23,437 nt of DNA, taken from contig NW_019774258.1 in NCBI RefSeq assembly GCF_001039355.2, forward strand, positions 563,499 through 586,935, in the 5' to 3' direction. Of the stretch, positions 1 to 9,886 are shown in pieces. This stretch comes from Lingula anatina (lineage: Eukaryota; Brachiopoda; Lingulata; Lingulida; Lingulidae). The position numbers and the translations under genes were made by a program. Every line of letters starts with the position of its first letter. The first letter of the stretch is position 1. The notes under the pieces were generated by a model. The model did no database searches. It was not told the origin of the DNA and was given only the letters and a program-made list of their open reading frames with translations.

Positions 1-125
1 GGGGGAGGGGCGAATGATAACAAAACACTAGACACATTCCGAGCGAATACCATGTTCTTCTTATTATTTATACGTTGTTCTAAACTGCTCTCCCTCCTAT
101 CCACGTGTTAAGTATGTAGCGCTGT

Positions 126-291
126 CAGGCCCGTAGCCAGGGAGTTCGGGGGGTTCGAAAGAACCGCCCCTTTTGCTGGGAAAAGGTCCACTCTGGGCAA
201 AATTTGATCTAGGTACATGACGTTTTATGGGAAAAGGTCCACTTTTTCAGAAAAAAGAACCCCCCTTTTGAAATTGCTGGCTACGGGCCTG
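126..291. mobile_element. 166-bp MITE, hAT-like, with 15-bp perfect inverted termini
   Basis: The left end CAGGCCCGTAGCCAG (126-140) is the exact reverse complement of 277-291. The interior is G/C-run rich and repeats the word gggaaaaggtccact twice. No transposase is present, so this is a non-autonomous element. CAG-starting termini fit hAT-type elements. The 8-bp flanks do not match clearly, so the superfamily is an inference. Confidence 0.75.
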
Positions 292-438
292 ACTGTTCAA
301 ACATCGTGTAGTCTGACGCATGCAGGAAGGAATGTTTTCAATGTTAGTCCACCATGGAATAGAACTTTTAGTTTAACGTTATTTGTGTTTTTGTCAGTTT
401 TGTAAAGTAGGTTGTTTTTTTTTTCATTTTATCTTCAG

Positions 439-793
439 TCTGTGAAGTCGCTGAATTACGAATGTCCGTCCGTAGCGGCTGAAGAGATGAAGAAACTTTT
501 TCAAGAAAAGCAAGACGCCCTCATTTTAGACGCTGCAGCAGGGACTGGCTTAGTGGGTTCAGAGGTGAAACAAAAATGTTGATTTTGTTTTTCATATTTA
601 GTGAACTTGTTGAATGGCTCTTTACTAACCAACACATATGTTGACTTAAGTGGGTAAAGACGAAACATTAGAATATTTCATCAGTACATGTCATGTAGTT
701 TGTTTATTTTATAAGATTAATTCATTTTTGCTGCTATTTCTCTATAAGCTAATTGATTTGTCTGAGTATTCGTAACATCATAGAGTAGTGTAT

Positions 794-832
<39 letters not shown>

Positions 833-1975
833 TTGCTTTTTCAAACACTTGGAAGTTGAAGAAATGTGGGTTTCACAACCTCGATGCCTTGGACGCCAGC
901 GAAGAAATGTTGGAAATAGCGAAGAAAAAGAAATTGTACAAAAATGTCGTCTGCGATTTTTTAGGCCCAAACCGCCTTGACATACCAGACGGTACGTGAG
1001 GTCATATAGAAATAAATAAAATAAATAAATAAGGATATAGCAAATAAAAATATAATAATAAGATAAAAAGCGTAGTTTAAGGAATGAATATAATAAAAGG
1101 TTTGTCAGATCCACATAAATATCAATCTCAATAAATAAATAAATTACTAAACGGTGTAAATAATGAAACGTTGAGTATTAAATCCAACATTATTCCAACG
1201 ATTATTTCAACGTTATTTTAGATACCTACGACGCTGTCGTAATAGTTGGAAGTTTTAATCCAGGTCACGTGAACGGAAGTTGCTTGGCTGAACTGATACG
1301 CATCGTTAAGTCAGGTAATGTTTTGTAATTTTTACTCTATAAATTTTCGTATCTGTATCAACTTCTTTGCAAGGTATTTTATAAGTGTGTTAATATACGC
1401 CCATCATTACGTACTCCTTCCATCATGGTAACCTAAATTACAATACTCAGTATATACATGCGTACAACATCAATGTTTTGACATATATTACACATGATGG
1501 GGGATAACGTAAACCTGTCGTAAATCGAATCGTGCCGTTCATATTTTCAAGACTGGTTTGAATCAACGCACTACAGTTGCCATTACAAGAGTATAGGATT
1601 CTGTGCCGCAAAAATGACAAATAAAGATATTTAGATCCTTATAGTTAAGATCTAATATACCGTTTATTAGATCTTAGCTTACATGTATAGTAGGCCTAAT
1701 CTGAAATGTGGCTTCATTTTCAAAGTATATCACATTCTCATTGATTTACGTGTATTTGTTTACCACTAGTGATGTTTTCTGCTCGTATCCCCACAGATGG
1801 CTACATCGTGATCGTCATGAGAAAGGAATTGTTGGACGAGAAATTTGGACGAGATCTTCTGGAAATAATGGATGGCCACGTCAGTGCAGGACGCTGGGCA
1901 GTGGTTTCCAGGCATCCAGCTCCTCGCTACTCCTCTCTTAACAAAGGGATGGTGTTTGTACATCGCGTTCAATGA
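439..1975 (+). CDS. METTL27-like: METTL27-like (WBSCR27-like) methyltransferase copy A, exons 2-5; 5' exon off window
   Basis: Predicted class I SAM-dependent methyltransferase. The METTL27 family's substrate is not established. Four exons are visible: 439-564, 856-991, 1222-1314 and 1797-1975 (TGA 1973-1975), all with AG/GT borders. Exon 2 carries the SAM-binding motif I LDAAAGTGLVG. Exon 3 has the acidic strand 2 region (LDALDASEEML). Exon 4 has the strand 4 region (TYDAVVIVGSF) and exon 5 the C-terminal strands ending in GMVFVHRVQ. Exon lengths 126/136/93/179 and phases 0/1/1 equal those of copy B, which fixes the model. The first exon (MAT... through WAPIYDD in copy B) was not found in 1-438 and probably lies further left, since intron 1 of copy B is 2.4 kb. 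All four exons are open. Oddities against copy B are KS for KP before the last exon and SFNPGHVNG for SFGPGHVDG. A candidate AATAAA lies at 2256-2261. Confidence 0.9.
791..834. repeat. (TTTA)n microsatellite in intron 2 of METTL27 copy A
   Basis: About eleven uninterrupted TTTA units lie some 20 bp before the acceptor of exon 3, where they overlap the expected polypyrimidine/branch region. A related AAAT-type tract follows exon 3 at about 1011-1032. Confidence 0.95.
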
Positions 1976-3469
1976 ACTTTTAAATGAACATTCAGGCACC
2001 TATGTGTTACTGCGTGATAGCAACGTGTATCTTGGGTTGCTAATGCGATGGTGGATTTAATTTTATGATTTTATGATTGGCTCATGCGATGAGTAAGTGC
2101 AACACACAGTTTGTCTAACTGAAAAAATTAATATCATGTTTTACCTAAATTTATCTTTTGTTTTAAAGTTATGTCAACCACCTCGTTGAAATAATTCGCA
2201 ATTCCTGTGAAATTCACGCCTTAGTTTAGAAACAAAAATCAACCCCAACTAAATGAATAAATACCACAATACCACACTATCCTGCCGTTACAAAAATATA
2301 ACAATTACTTTAGTAATTTTTAACGAATTTGATAATATATGTACGCAATAATGACCATACTTGCGGTATAATAAAAGTGCGAAACAAAAACTTTGTCGAT
2401 GAGCGTAAAAATTAAAACCGGTGTAACGTGACAGAGAGTCCTCCTTAACAGAGAGTCCGCATCCCACTCATTTCTACAGATGAACTTCGCCCTAGATTTT
2501 GACCCACTTAGGTCAGACTAATCCTAACCATTATAACTATATTTAGGGCGGACTTTCTGTTACACGGACCCTTAGTTTCGTTACATACACCGGCACAGCC
2601 ATCAATTGCTCTCATATCAACTCCTCCTTAAAACATCACAGGGTTCCAACATCACATCGCATGGACCACGTTTAATGCTCTGATCCGGAAAATTTATTGT
2701 GATAGCAAAAAAAAAAAAAAAAAAAAAAACTGTTGTAGGTAATCCCTTTTTTTCTAAAAAATATAAAAAATCAATGTCATTTTCAGTAATTTACAGTGTT
2801 GACAGCGACATTTAAACAGTAACTGCAGCATCTTTTGCTAAATTATAGGTCTCTTGATAAACTGCGATGAAATAAAGTCATTGGTTATGAGCAAAAGCGA
2901 AGGAGATAAACCGTTGTGCCGCTTGCATGTTGGCAACTAGGCTACTGATAAATAGGGGGGGGGGGGGGGCTAGGTTTTCAGCGGAAACCCAGTTTTTCAT
3001 GGTGCATTAGCACCCCCACCTTTAAAAATTACATATTTCTTTTCCTTTAATTTTAATTGTGTCACTATAATATATTAGCCTTATCGCATAATTATTTTTT
3101 TAATTCCCATGACAAAATATCCCGGTGACTCCCTTCGCCACATGTTTTCATGTAATTATTAAACAGAGTAAAAAATGGCCTTATTTCTGTAGAATTTTAA
3201 AAGGGGAACTTTCACTGCAATCTTGATTGGCAGACAGGGAAAAATGGACGACCTTGAACGCGAAATATATGGACCGTATTAAAATTTATGTGGAGATGTT
3301 AATCTGGGCCCGTGATGGTGACCGTTGAATGACTTACGTGAATTGAAACATGCTGATAGCAAAAGATAAAACTTCCCTTTATACTGTACGCATCTACAGC
3401 GAAATCATTTATATGACCTTTATGCTGAGAACAAAACCTGTGTACTTTGCGCTTCACCAGAAGGACAAG
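1976..3469. other. Intergenic spacer between METTL27 copies A and B
   Basis: No exon is recognised here. It holds the probable 3'UTR of copy A (candidate poly(A) signal AATAAA 2256-2261), a MITE (2418-2593), an A-run (about 2707-2729), a G-run (about 2955-2969) and the 5' flank of copy B. A CCAAT-type box in reverse orientation (ATTGG 3226-3230) lies about 240 bp before the copy B ATG and is weak promoter evidence. Confidence 0.6.
2418..2593. mobile_element. MITE with imperfect inverted termini (CCGGTGTA...TACACCGG)
   Basis: The left end CCGGTGTAACG with the inner word acagagagtccgc mirrors the right end, whose reverse complement reads CCGGTGTATGTAACG with acagaaagtccgc inside. The arms are about 45 bp and gapped. 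No coding capacity. Family not identified and no clear target-site duplication. Confidence 0.55.
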
Positions 3470-6400
3470 ATGGCCACAGAATTGTCACGCCAAACCGAGG
3501 AGATCTACAAGAAAGTATTAAACGCCAACGTCTCATTTCAGGAGGCTTTGGAAATATACAAGGACTGGGCCCCAATATACGACGACGTAGGTATATTTAT
3601 TGACAAAGAACTTGATATCAACTTGTAGTAAAAAATATATACATAACAATAAAGTGTAGCTACTATAGGCCTACTAGTACGCAGGAAACGTACCACGGTA
3701 CCACTTTATTAGTCCTCTCTCCATCCCGCACAAGTCGGATTATTTTTAAATATCNCTTTTTTTTTACTTTTTCACATGAAGTAATAATAAACATAACATT
3801 TTGCTATGCTACAACACAAACGTTATGTTTATACTGTAATTTGAAACATAAAGTAATTATCAAGTGTGGTGGTTCAATTTTGAGAGAAGGATTTATGTGG
3901 GAATTTTAAAACTAAATGTAGAAAACTTCAGTCAAATCAAAAGAGATCCATAAACAGCTTTAACCTGTCACAACTGGTAGCCCTTGGCCATCACATGGAG
4001 TAGATTGTAATTCATTTCATCATAATTAACATCTTTTCCATGACAAGTTGTATTTCAATTATTCTTGGAAAATATTTCGATATTGATATCCATACCATGA
4101 CATATTTTCATCAGAATCAGCTGGAATTGGGAAGCTGCTTTCAACCTCCTCATCAGCATTTGCTGGCTTATGTATTGCAGGAGCCATCTCTATTTCTAAT
4201 CCAGACTCGATACCAAATTCTTGTCCTCCCAACGATGGTGAGTCTTCTCCGAAAACCTCCCATATTTTTTTTGTGAGAGCAGGCAGTTCACGTGGTGGTG
4301 GACCACCTCCTGAAATGAAAGCGAATATATGCATGGGTCTCCAACCAAATACATTTGTGATTTGTGGTTCTGTTAAGGGATTTCTAAAGTGAAAAATTTC
4401 TTTTTTAGGGCCCATGAAAAATGTTACTTTATCATCCCCGGCTGCATTACCTTTTCTGCTCACATAAAAAAATTATAATGTAAATTTTCCCCATCGAATG
4501 TTCACCTCATGCACAAAAAGTTAAACAGACTCTCCCTGTACTAAGAGTGCCTCTCACTGCAATTTATGTTACTACTAGCTTTGCTCATGGCACGTTCCAT
4601 GTTTAAGTGTATGTAATGACGGTCCGGAGGGCATCGTTGGTTAAATTTAATGTGTTTTTGTATGAACAAAAAATACGCCCTACTGAATCACTTCTTGTAG
4701 GTGACAATGATGATAAACTAATATTTTTTTGGGCCTTTTTACAGAATTATCGCCGATAAGGGAGATGGGTGCACATCAGCCAATAAGAGATAAAACCTTT
4801 TGCTTAAAATGTAATTATGTCACTGGATTATTATTATTAGTGTTAATTAGGTCTGGGGATTTGATGGCATGCCTCTTTTTCTGTCAGAGTATGAAGAATA
4901 CTAGGCCTACACAAGAAGTTACAAATTCTTGGCCTACACGATTGATATCTCAACTCTGCTAATAATAACTGATAGGCCTATAGGCTATTAGCAAATGTAG
5001 GCTATAATGTGGACAAATAAAGCATTGGCATTTCACTCACCGGTTTTCTTCAGTTCCTTTTTGTAATCGATGATGTCCTTTTTTGCACTTGAAAGGAGGT
5101 TGTCCCACTTCTTTTTGACACTTTCAATGTCTCTCTTCATATCAGGATTGTGCTGGTTTACACCATTCATTACTTTGGTCCATGCATCTTTTTTGGCTTG
5201 TGCTGTGATCTTAGTAGAGAATCGTCCCCTGAGTATGTGTTTCTGCTTTAAAAATTCCTCAACAAGTACCTCTTTCTCCTCACAACTCCAATTGGGCCCT
5301 CTTTTCTTATCTGCCATGTTTGAGGCACATGCAACACAGTGTATAAGTTTAATACACACCAATGTGCTTGCTCATATCCAAGTAAAGGATTCCTTCAAAC
5401 ATGGATTCCCCAGGAATTCCCCAGTGTGAGCTATTGTAACAGGCAATTCTATTGGTCAATGCACAGGCTAAACATAGCTCAACACATAAGAGAAATCCTA
5501 CAGAGTTGAGGAAATTCCTATTATTTGAGAAAATTCTTGGCTTAGGAAATTCTTAAGGCACTTTATGCATACCACTTAAGGGGTTTCCTCAGCTAAGAAT
5601 TTTCTTATGAAGTTAAGGAGAATTTTTCACTTAAGATAAGGATTTTTTGTGCATACGGGGCCTGCTTTCTGCCTTACATACTACGCATACACGGTTCTTT
5701 ATATAGGCCATATATTGAAACGTCATACGGTGACCAGTCCAGCCATTCCATTACCTGGTTGAAATGTCACACGGTGAGACCACAACGCCCTTTGTCATTG
5801 ACTTTAACCACTTTTAAGTGGATCTTAAAAGATCCAGAATGTGGTTTTTATTTACGATGTGTCTGTACGTATTTTGTCATTTTTCTACTGTGAAATAAAA
5901 CGTTTATATAAACCTTATTAGTGCATCTCAGTTTTCTGTGCTTATCATGTCTTCACCAGTCTGCAAAGATTCTGAATCACGAAGGTCCCTCAATATTGGC
6001 CAAAGAAGTGGAGAAACTCTTTGACGAAAAGAAACACGCCCTCATTTTGGACGCCGCGGCTGGAACTGGGCTGCTGGGTTTAGAGGTGAAGCTAAAATGT
6101 CGATTAAAATTTTTTTTTTAATCTGTAACTTCCCGGCAGTAGATGAACTCTTCATTAACTTTACAGCTACCTTGTATCAAATGAAACAAACACGAAGCAT
6201 TTGAATATTCAATTAGTATAAACTTGTCATAAATTTTTGTTGATTTTACACAATTTAGTAATTTTTTTGTTGTTTAAGTTTATTAATTTTGTTGTTTATT
6301 CGTTAACGATAATTTAACTGCACTGGTATATTTTTTCTTTTCTTTTTCAAACACTTGGAAGTTGAAGAATAGCGGTTTTCACAACCTCGATGCCTTAGAC

Positions 6401-6520
6401 GCTAGCAAAGAAATGTTGGAAAAAGCAAAGGAAAAGAATCTGTACAGAAACGTCGTCTGCGACATTTTAGGCCCAAACCGCCTTGACATACCAGACGGTA
6501 GTTGCAGAATGCTATCATAA

Positions 6521-6567
<47 letters not shown>

Positions 6568-7152
6568 GAGAACCAATATCTAATATCCAACACAAGTGTA
6601 GGCTTACCTTTTATGAAACGTGAAATATATACTTTGACTTTTCAACATTTTAGATACCTATGACGCCGTCGTTTCTGTGGGAAGTTTCGGTCCAGGTCAC
6701 GTGGACGGAAGTTGTTTGGCTGAACTGATACGTATCGTTAAGCCGGGTAATATTAATTTAAAAATTCATACTCTCTAAGTACTCGTCATTTAATTAACTT
6801 TCTTTGTCAGATATCTGTACTATAAGGTAAATTTCAATAGCAACTTAAGAATTCAAACAAGCGAAAAATAAAGACAGCTGTGGAATTTGTTTAGGTTTTT
6901 AAAATGTCCCTCTAAAACATATTCTCATCAATTTGCCTGTTTACCAGCAATGTTTCTGCTTGTATCCCCATAGATGGCTACATCGTGATCGTCATGAGCA
7001 AGGAATTGTTGGACGAGGAATATGGACGAGATCTTCTGGAAATTATGGATGACCACGTCAGTGCAGGACGCTGGACAGTGGTCTCCAGGCGTCCGGTTCT
7101 CCGTTACACTGGGGTAATGGACGGAATGGTGCTTGTACATCGCATCAAATGA
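3470..7152 (+). CDS. METTL27-like: METTL27-like (WBSCR27-like) methyltransferase copy B, complete, five exons
   Basis: Predicted class I SAM-dependent methyltransferase of 216 residues; substrate unknown. Exons: 3470-3586, 5960-6085, 6362-6497, 6654-6746 and 6974-7152 (TGA), 651 nt in total. The ATG at 3470 (context aagATGG) was chosen because the protein from MATELSRQTEEIYKKV begins as this family does; the frame is open 40 codons further upstream. Exon 1 ends WAPIYDD with donor gtaggt. Exon 2 joins in phase 0 and contains motif I LDAAAGTGLLG. Exon 3 gives NLDALDASKEML and NVVCD. Exon 4 gives TYDAVVSVGSF and IRIVKP. Exon 5 starts DGYIVIVM and ends MVLVHRIK. All catalytic-fold landmarks are intact, so the gene looks functional. 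Intron 1 (3587-5959) contains an antisense Myb-like gene. Copies A and B arose by tandem duplication. Confidence 0.92.
3753..3770. other. Ambiguous base (N) beside a T-run
   Basis: One unresolved base is followed by a poly-T stretch. This looks like homopolymer uncertainty in intron 1 of copy B and has no coding consequence. Confidence 0.8.
4059..5317 (-). CDS. Myb/SANT-like DNA-binding protein, two exons (Harbinger accessory type)
   Basis: Exon 1 is complement(5041-5317) and exon 2 complement(4059-4309), joined G|GA in phase 1. Together they give 175 residues ending in TAA. The start context AAACATGG is a good Kozak match and gives MADKKRGPNWSCEEKEVL. Residues about 6-85 form a Myb_DNA-bind_5-like tri-helix domain: NWS...EKEVLVEE, then AWTKVMNGVN, then IESVKKKWDNLLS with spaced tryptophans. 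The splice creates the family hallmark KKTGGGPPP, followed by an acidic C-terminal part (ADEEVESSF). The domain occurs in NAIF1/zeste-like proteins and in the DNA-binding accessory protein of PIF/Harbinger transposons. No Harbinger nuclease gene is in the window. The gene lies antisense inside intron 1 of METTL27 copy B. Both exons are open and the splice sites canonical, so it may be a recent transposon gene or a domesticated one. Confidence 0.8.
5500..5662. mobile_element. Harbinger-like transposon terminus upstream of the Myb-like gene
   Basis: Read on the minus strand, the stretch starts GGCCCCGTATGCACAAAAAA and continues with repeated TTAAG/AATTTTCTTA words that fold on themselves. For example, aagaattttct pairs with agaaaattctt nearby. 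Such termini with TTAAG-rich subterminal repeats are typical of Harbinger-type or similar MITEs in animals. A partial inverted match (ATGCACAAAAA, 4509-4519) lies in the Myb gene intron, but the true opposite terminus beyond exon 2 was not found. Confidence 0.5.
6519..6567. repeat. (AAAT)n microsatellite in intron 3 of METTL27 copy B
   Basis: About twelve ataa units start some 20 bp after the exon 3 donor. Copy A has a shorter tract at the same place (about 1011-1032), so the seed tract predates the gene duplication. Confidence 0.95.
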
Positions 7153-7161
7153 ACATCAATG

Positions 7162-7674
7162 TAAGGGACTATTTATAATGAATTTTGTCAACCTAGTTTA
7201 TGTGGGGCCAACTCCCCATCCCATAAAAACTATTTTGTTGCGGAAACCACGTCAACGATGTCAAATCCGTGATATGAATTGGCTCGACCGCGTCTTAAGG
7301 ATGAAATGGGGAAGAATCGATCTGATGTACCCCTGTTGGGAGGCGTAAGCCCGGGGGACCTTAGAAAAGAACAATCCAGAGTAAGTTACACGTGATGGGT
7401 TTAACCTGGAGCGAGACGTGTAAAGTAGAGAAAGACCGCGCGGAAAGGCGTCCCCGTGCCGCGGCCGTATTTCCCAGCGGCGAAGATGGGGATAAGTGAT
7501 AGGTGAACTAAAACGCCTCCTCTTTTTTCCCGGTGTACTCATATAATCACCAGCCTTCCTGTTTTCTACTCAAGGCCAAGAAGAGGCTTGTTAATCTGAT
7601 TGCATTCACCAAGAGTCATGTGCAGTTGGGGTGCATTAGCTAGGTCGACAAAATTCATTGTGAACTGCCCCTTA
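7162..7674. mobile_element. 513-bp inverted-repeat element inserted in the 3' flank of METTL27 copy B
   Basis: The left terminus (7162-7217, TAAGGGACTATTT... with aatgaattttgtcaacctag) is matched in reverse complement by 7620-7674 (TAAGGGGCAGTTC... with aatgaattttgtcgacctag). In copy A, the words atgaacatt and agcaacgtgt after the stop codon are only about 40 bp apart. In copy B the equivalents lie on either side of this element, so copy A acts as an empty site. The interior contains a decayed reverse-transcriptase tail. Confidence 0.6.
7225..7499 (+). pseudogene. Decayed C-terminal fragment of a non-LTR retrotransposon ORF2
   Basis: One frame reads RKPRQRCQIRD, like the usual GRPRTRW segment. 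After a frameshift, another reads GLTWSETCKVERDRAERR and ends shortly after at TGA 7497-7499. The order (GRPxxRW, then GLTW-E-A-DR-WR, then stop) matches the extreme C-terminus of many LINE-type reverse-transcriptase polyproteins. It is short and frameshifted, hence a relic. Assignment rests on motif memory, not on a search. Confidence 0.5.
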
Positions 7675-8581
7675 GACAGCAACGTGTCAGCGTGGTAGAT
7701 GCGTGATGTATGTTTGTTCACAAATGTGACGTAAATTGAATGAGATTTTGTAATTGGCTGCTGATTGCGGCATGCTACGAGTAAATGAAATTTACTGAGT
7801 TTAATCAAAAACAATGATTTCATGCTCCCAATCAGTGTACGTTTGTTTGGAAGTTGTGTTAATAACGTGTTTAAATAATTCCTGAGAAATCTGTTATTAG
7901 GTTTTGAAATGGTAAATATTAACCAATAGAAATCGAATTATGGAAAAAAATCTTTAATAGATGTTTGAATTATTCCAAGTTAGTTTCTTTACAAAAGACA
8001 AAAGTTGTGTTTTGTTTTTAAAAGTCTGGGCCGTCTTCACTACATGTACGTGTGAAGTAGACCGTTTCAATTCACTATTGTGTATAAAAAGACTTACGGT
8101 TTTATAATTGTTAAATGTGGGACGTATTCTATCAACTATGCCTAGTTTGTCTAAGTTTCAGACCTGAAAGGACCATATGGTTTATTTTTTAAAAAGAAAC
8201 ATTATAGTCGAGTAGCCAAAAATTGCGATCCAAGCGAGACGAGAAGACAATATTCATATTCGTTCAAGGGAGTTCGTTCGCGAAAGAGCGTCAGTGGGAG
8301 ATCGTTATCGATTATTTTAACCCTCCCCCCTTGAAATGTATCGTTTTTACTTATTTATTTATTTCGTTTTATTTTTAACCCCGCTCTCGCTTACGGCACT
8401 TGGAAAAGTTGGACGCCGTGAAATTTAGAGGAAATTACAGGTGGCAATATTGGACGGCCCGTACCCCAATCCTGTGAAAAGCCTTGTATGGAAATGAAGT
8501 CAGCATTTTAAACATTCACTTTTATTGGCCATATCACAAAAATATTGCATATAAAATGGCTGAGCCATTAACTCAATTCAA
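7675..8581. other. Convergent intergenic region between METTL27 copy B (+) and the macrodomain gene (-)
   Basis: No gene is recognised. The first part (to about 7800) is related to sequence 3' of METTL27 copy A (agcaacgtgt followed by an atgcgatg-like word) and is probably the displaced 3'UTR. The rest is AT-rich with a C-run near 8325 and a short TTTA tract at 8350-8364. Confidence 0.5.
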
Positions 8582-8587
8582 TTTATT
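8582..8587 (-). promoter_or_regulatory. Candidate poly(A) signal AATAAA of the macrodomain gene
   Basis: TTTATT on the plus strand reads AATAAA in the gene direction. It is conserved at the equivalent site of the paralogue (20195-20200), and homology between the copies fades about 70 bp beyond it, as expected near a gene end. Confidence 0.5.
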
Positions 8588-9886
8588 TCTGTACCGGTAC
8601 ATATGTACAAAGATTAACGTTACCTTGTGCAATATAGGATAATAATTATATAGTATGTGAATTATAAAATATATCTTTATAAAATGGACAGATGAACTTC
8701 TTGGATTACAAATAAAATATGCTCTCTTAAAGGCGAAATGAAACTGCTTTGTGTGTTTACTGCAGATTTATCAAAAATACAATTCATTCATATGTAACAT
8801 AATATAGACCGATTAAAATAAACAAGAAATATGCTAAGAGTTACGAAGTAGAACAGATACTTCACTTCTTTTCTTATATGAATTAATTATGAAATTGTAG
8901 GGGTAGACTTTAATATCTTTAACATATACTTTTGCTTTTATCTTATCACTGTTAAACACATTGTATGATTTACTTTCTGATAATACAGCCTTGTATCAGC
9001 TTATAGGGACACTTGAGTAAAGATTGTCTCTTGGTAAGTTTTATACATAGGGCACATATTGAAGTATGAAAAGGCATCAGTCTCCAATTGCCCCTTGGGG
9101 ACACAGGCGACATATTCTGTCACACCTTTCAGTTTTCGGCATGGTGTGCCGCCCAGCTTCTATTTGAAGATTATGATCACTAAGACGTAGTTTAACAAGG
9201 GTTAATGGTGACGGAATTGCATTTCACATGGACGTTTGTTGTACCGCGTGAAGTACAACTAAAGAACAAGATATAACTACTCTAAAATATTTCAATGCAG
9301 TTTTATATAATAAATCCACATTTCCGAATAAGTTGAAAGTTACTGGTATTATTTCACACAAGACTATTAATGGTTAATGATGGCGGAATTCACGTGTTGT
9401 ACGGTTACTTCTATGGTACAAGTTTACTACAAGAAATTATTATTTTAATTTTTTAAAATTCTTAATGTATAAGATAAAAGCTACTGGTATAATTTCAGAC
9501 AAGACTATGAACAAGAAAGACATTTTTATGTATAATGTGGATTATACAAATACTGCAGAAGGTGATCAGAGATAGCCTTACGATTCAAGGTATAGAGAAA
9601 CTGCTTAATTCACCCACACACATGTAATGAGAAATTCCTGTAAAGGCTAAATATGTGCCGACTTTATTATATTCATCTGACAAGTCCTTTGCCATTTGTA
9701 AGCCTTGTTTGCAAACACAAAGCTGGTTCTAGATTTTTCTAGCTTAATTCTTCAGCTTTATCAACCCTCTCAAGGTCACTGGTGAGCAGGTATGTTTTAT
9801 TAATTTCGCCACAACATCCACCTGTATGACTTTAAACTCACCTGCTCTCTACACACGGTCAAATCAAAGTAATTGTGTAGCAGGCC
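8588..9886 (-). other. Probable long 3'UTR of the macrodomain gene
   Basis: About 1.3 kb separates the stop codon (9887-9889) from the conserved poly(A) signal. No further exon is seen. The stretch includes a reverse-transcriptase relic at 8938-9200 and a diverged internal direct duplication: ggttaatggtgacggaatt (about 9200) resembles ggttaatgatggcggaatt (about 9371), and actggtattatttca recurs as actggtataatttca. Confidence 0.45.
8938..9200 (-). pseudogene. Non-LTR retrotransposon ORF2 C-terminal relic in the 3'UTR (D1)
   Basis: The minus-strand reading gives KLRLSDHNLQIEAGRH, then ERCDRICRLCPQG. After a one-base frameshift (ATTGGAGAC where ATTGAGAC would keep frame) it gives LETDAFSYFNMCPMYKTY. 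This matches the widespread LINE tail pattern: GR, then RICxxC, then ExDxHF, then CPxY. The expected His is replaced by Phe. A stop interrupts the part after QVSL. It is dead as a coding sequence and the same frameshift is present in D2. Confidence 0.6.

Noticed and set aside
217-405. 62-codon plus-strand ORF near the left edge
   Set aside because: It spans a MITE and non-conserved sequence, shows no family resemblance and does not supply the missing METTL27 exon 1.
4509-5654. Inverted pair ATGCACAAAAA / TTTTTGTGCAT as the two ends of the Harbinger-like element
   Set aside because: Only 11 bp match, and the pair would exclude exon 2 of the Myb-like gene. Kept only as a remark, not called as element borders.
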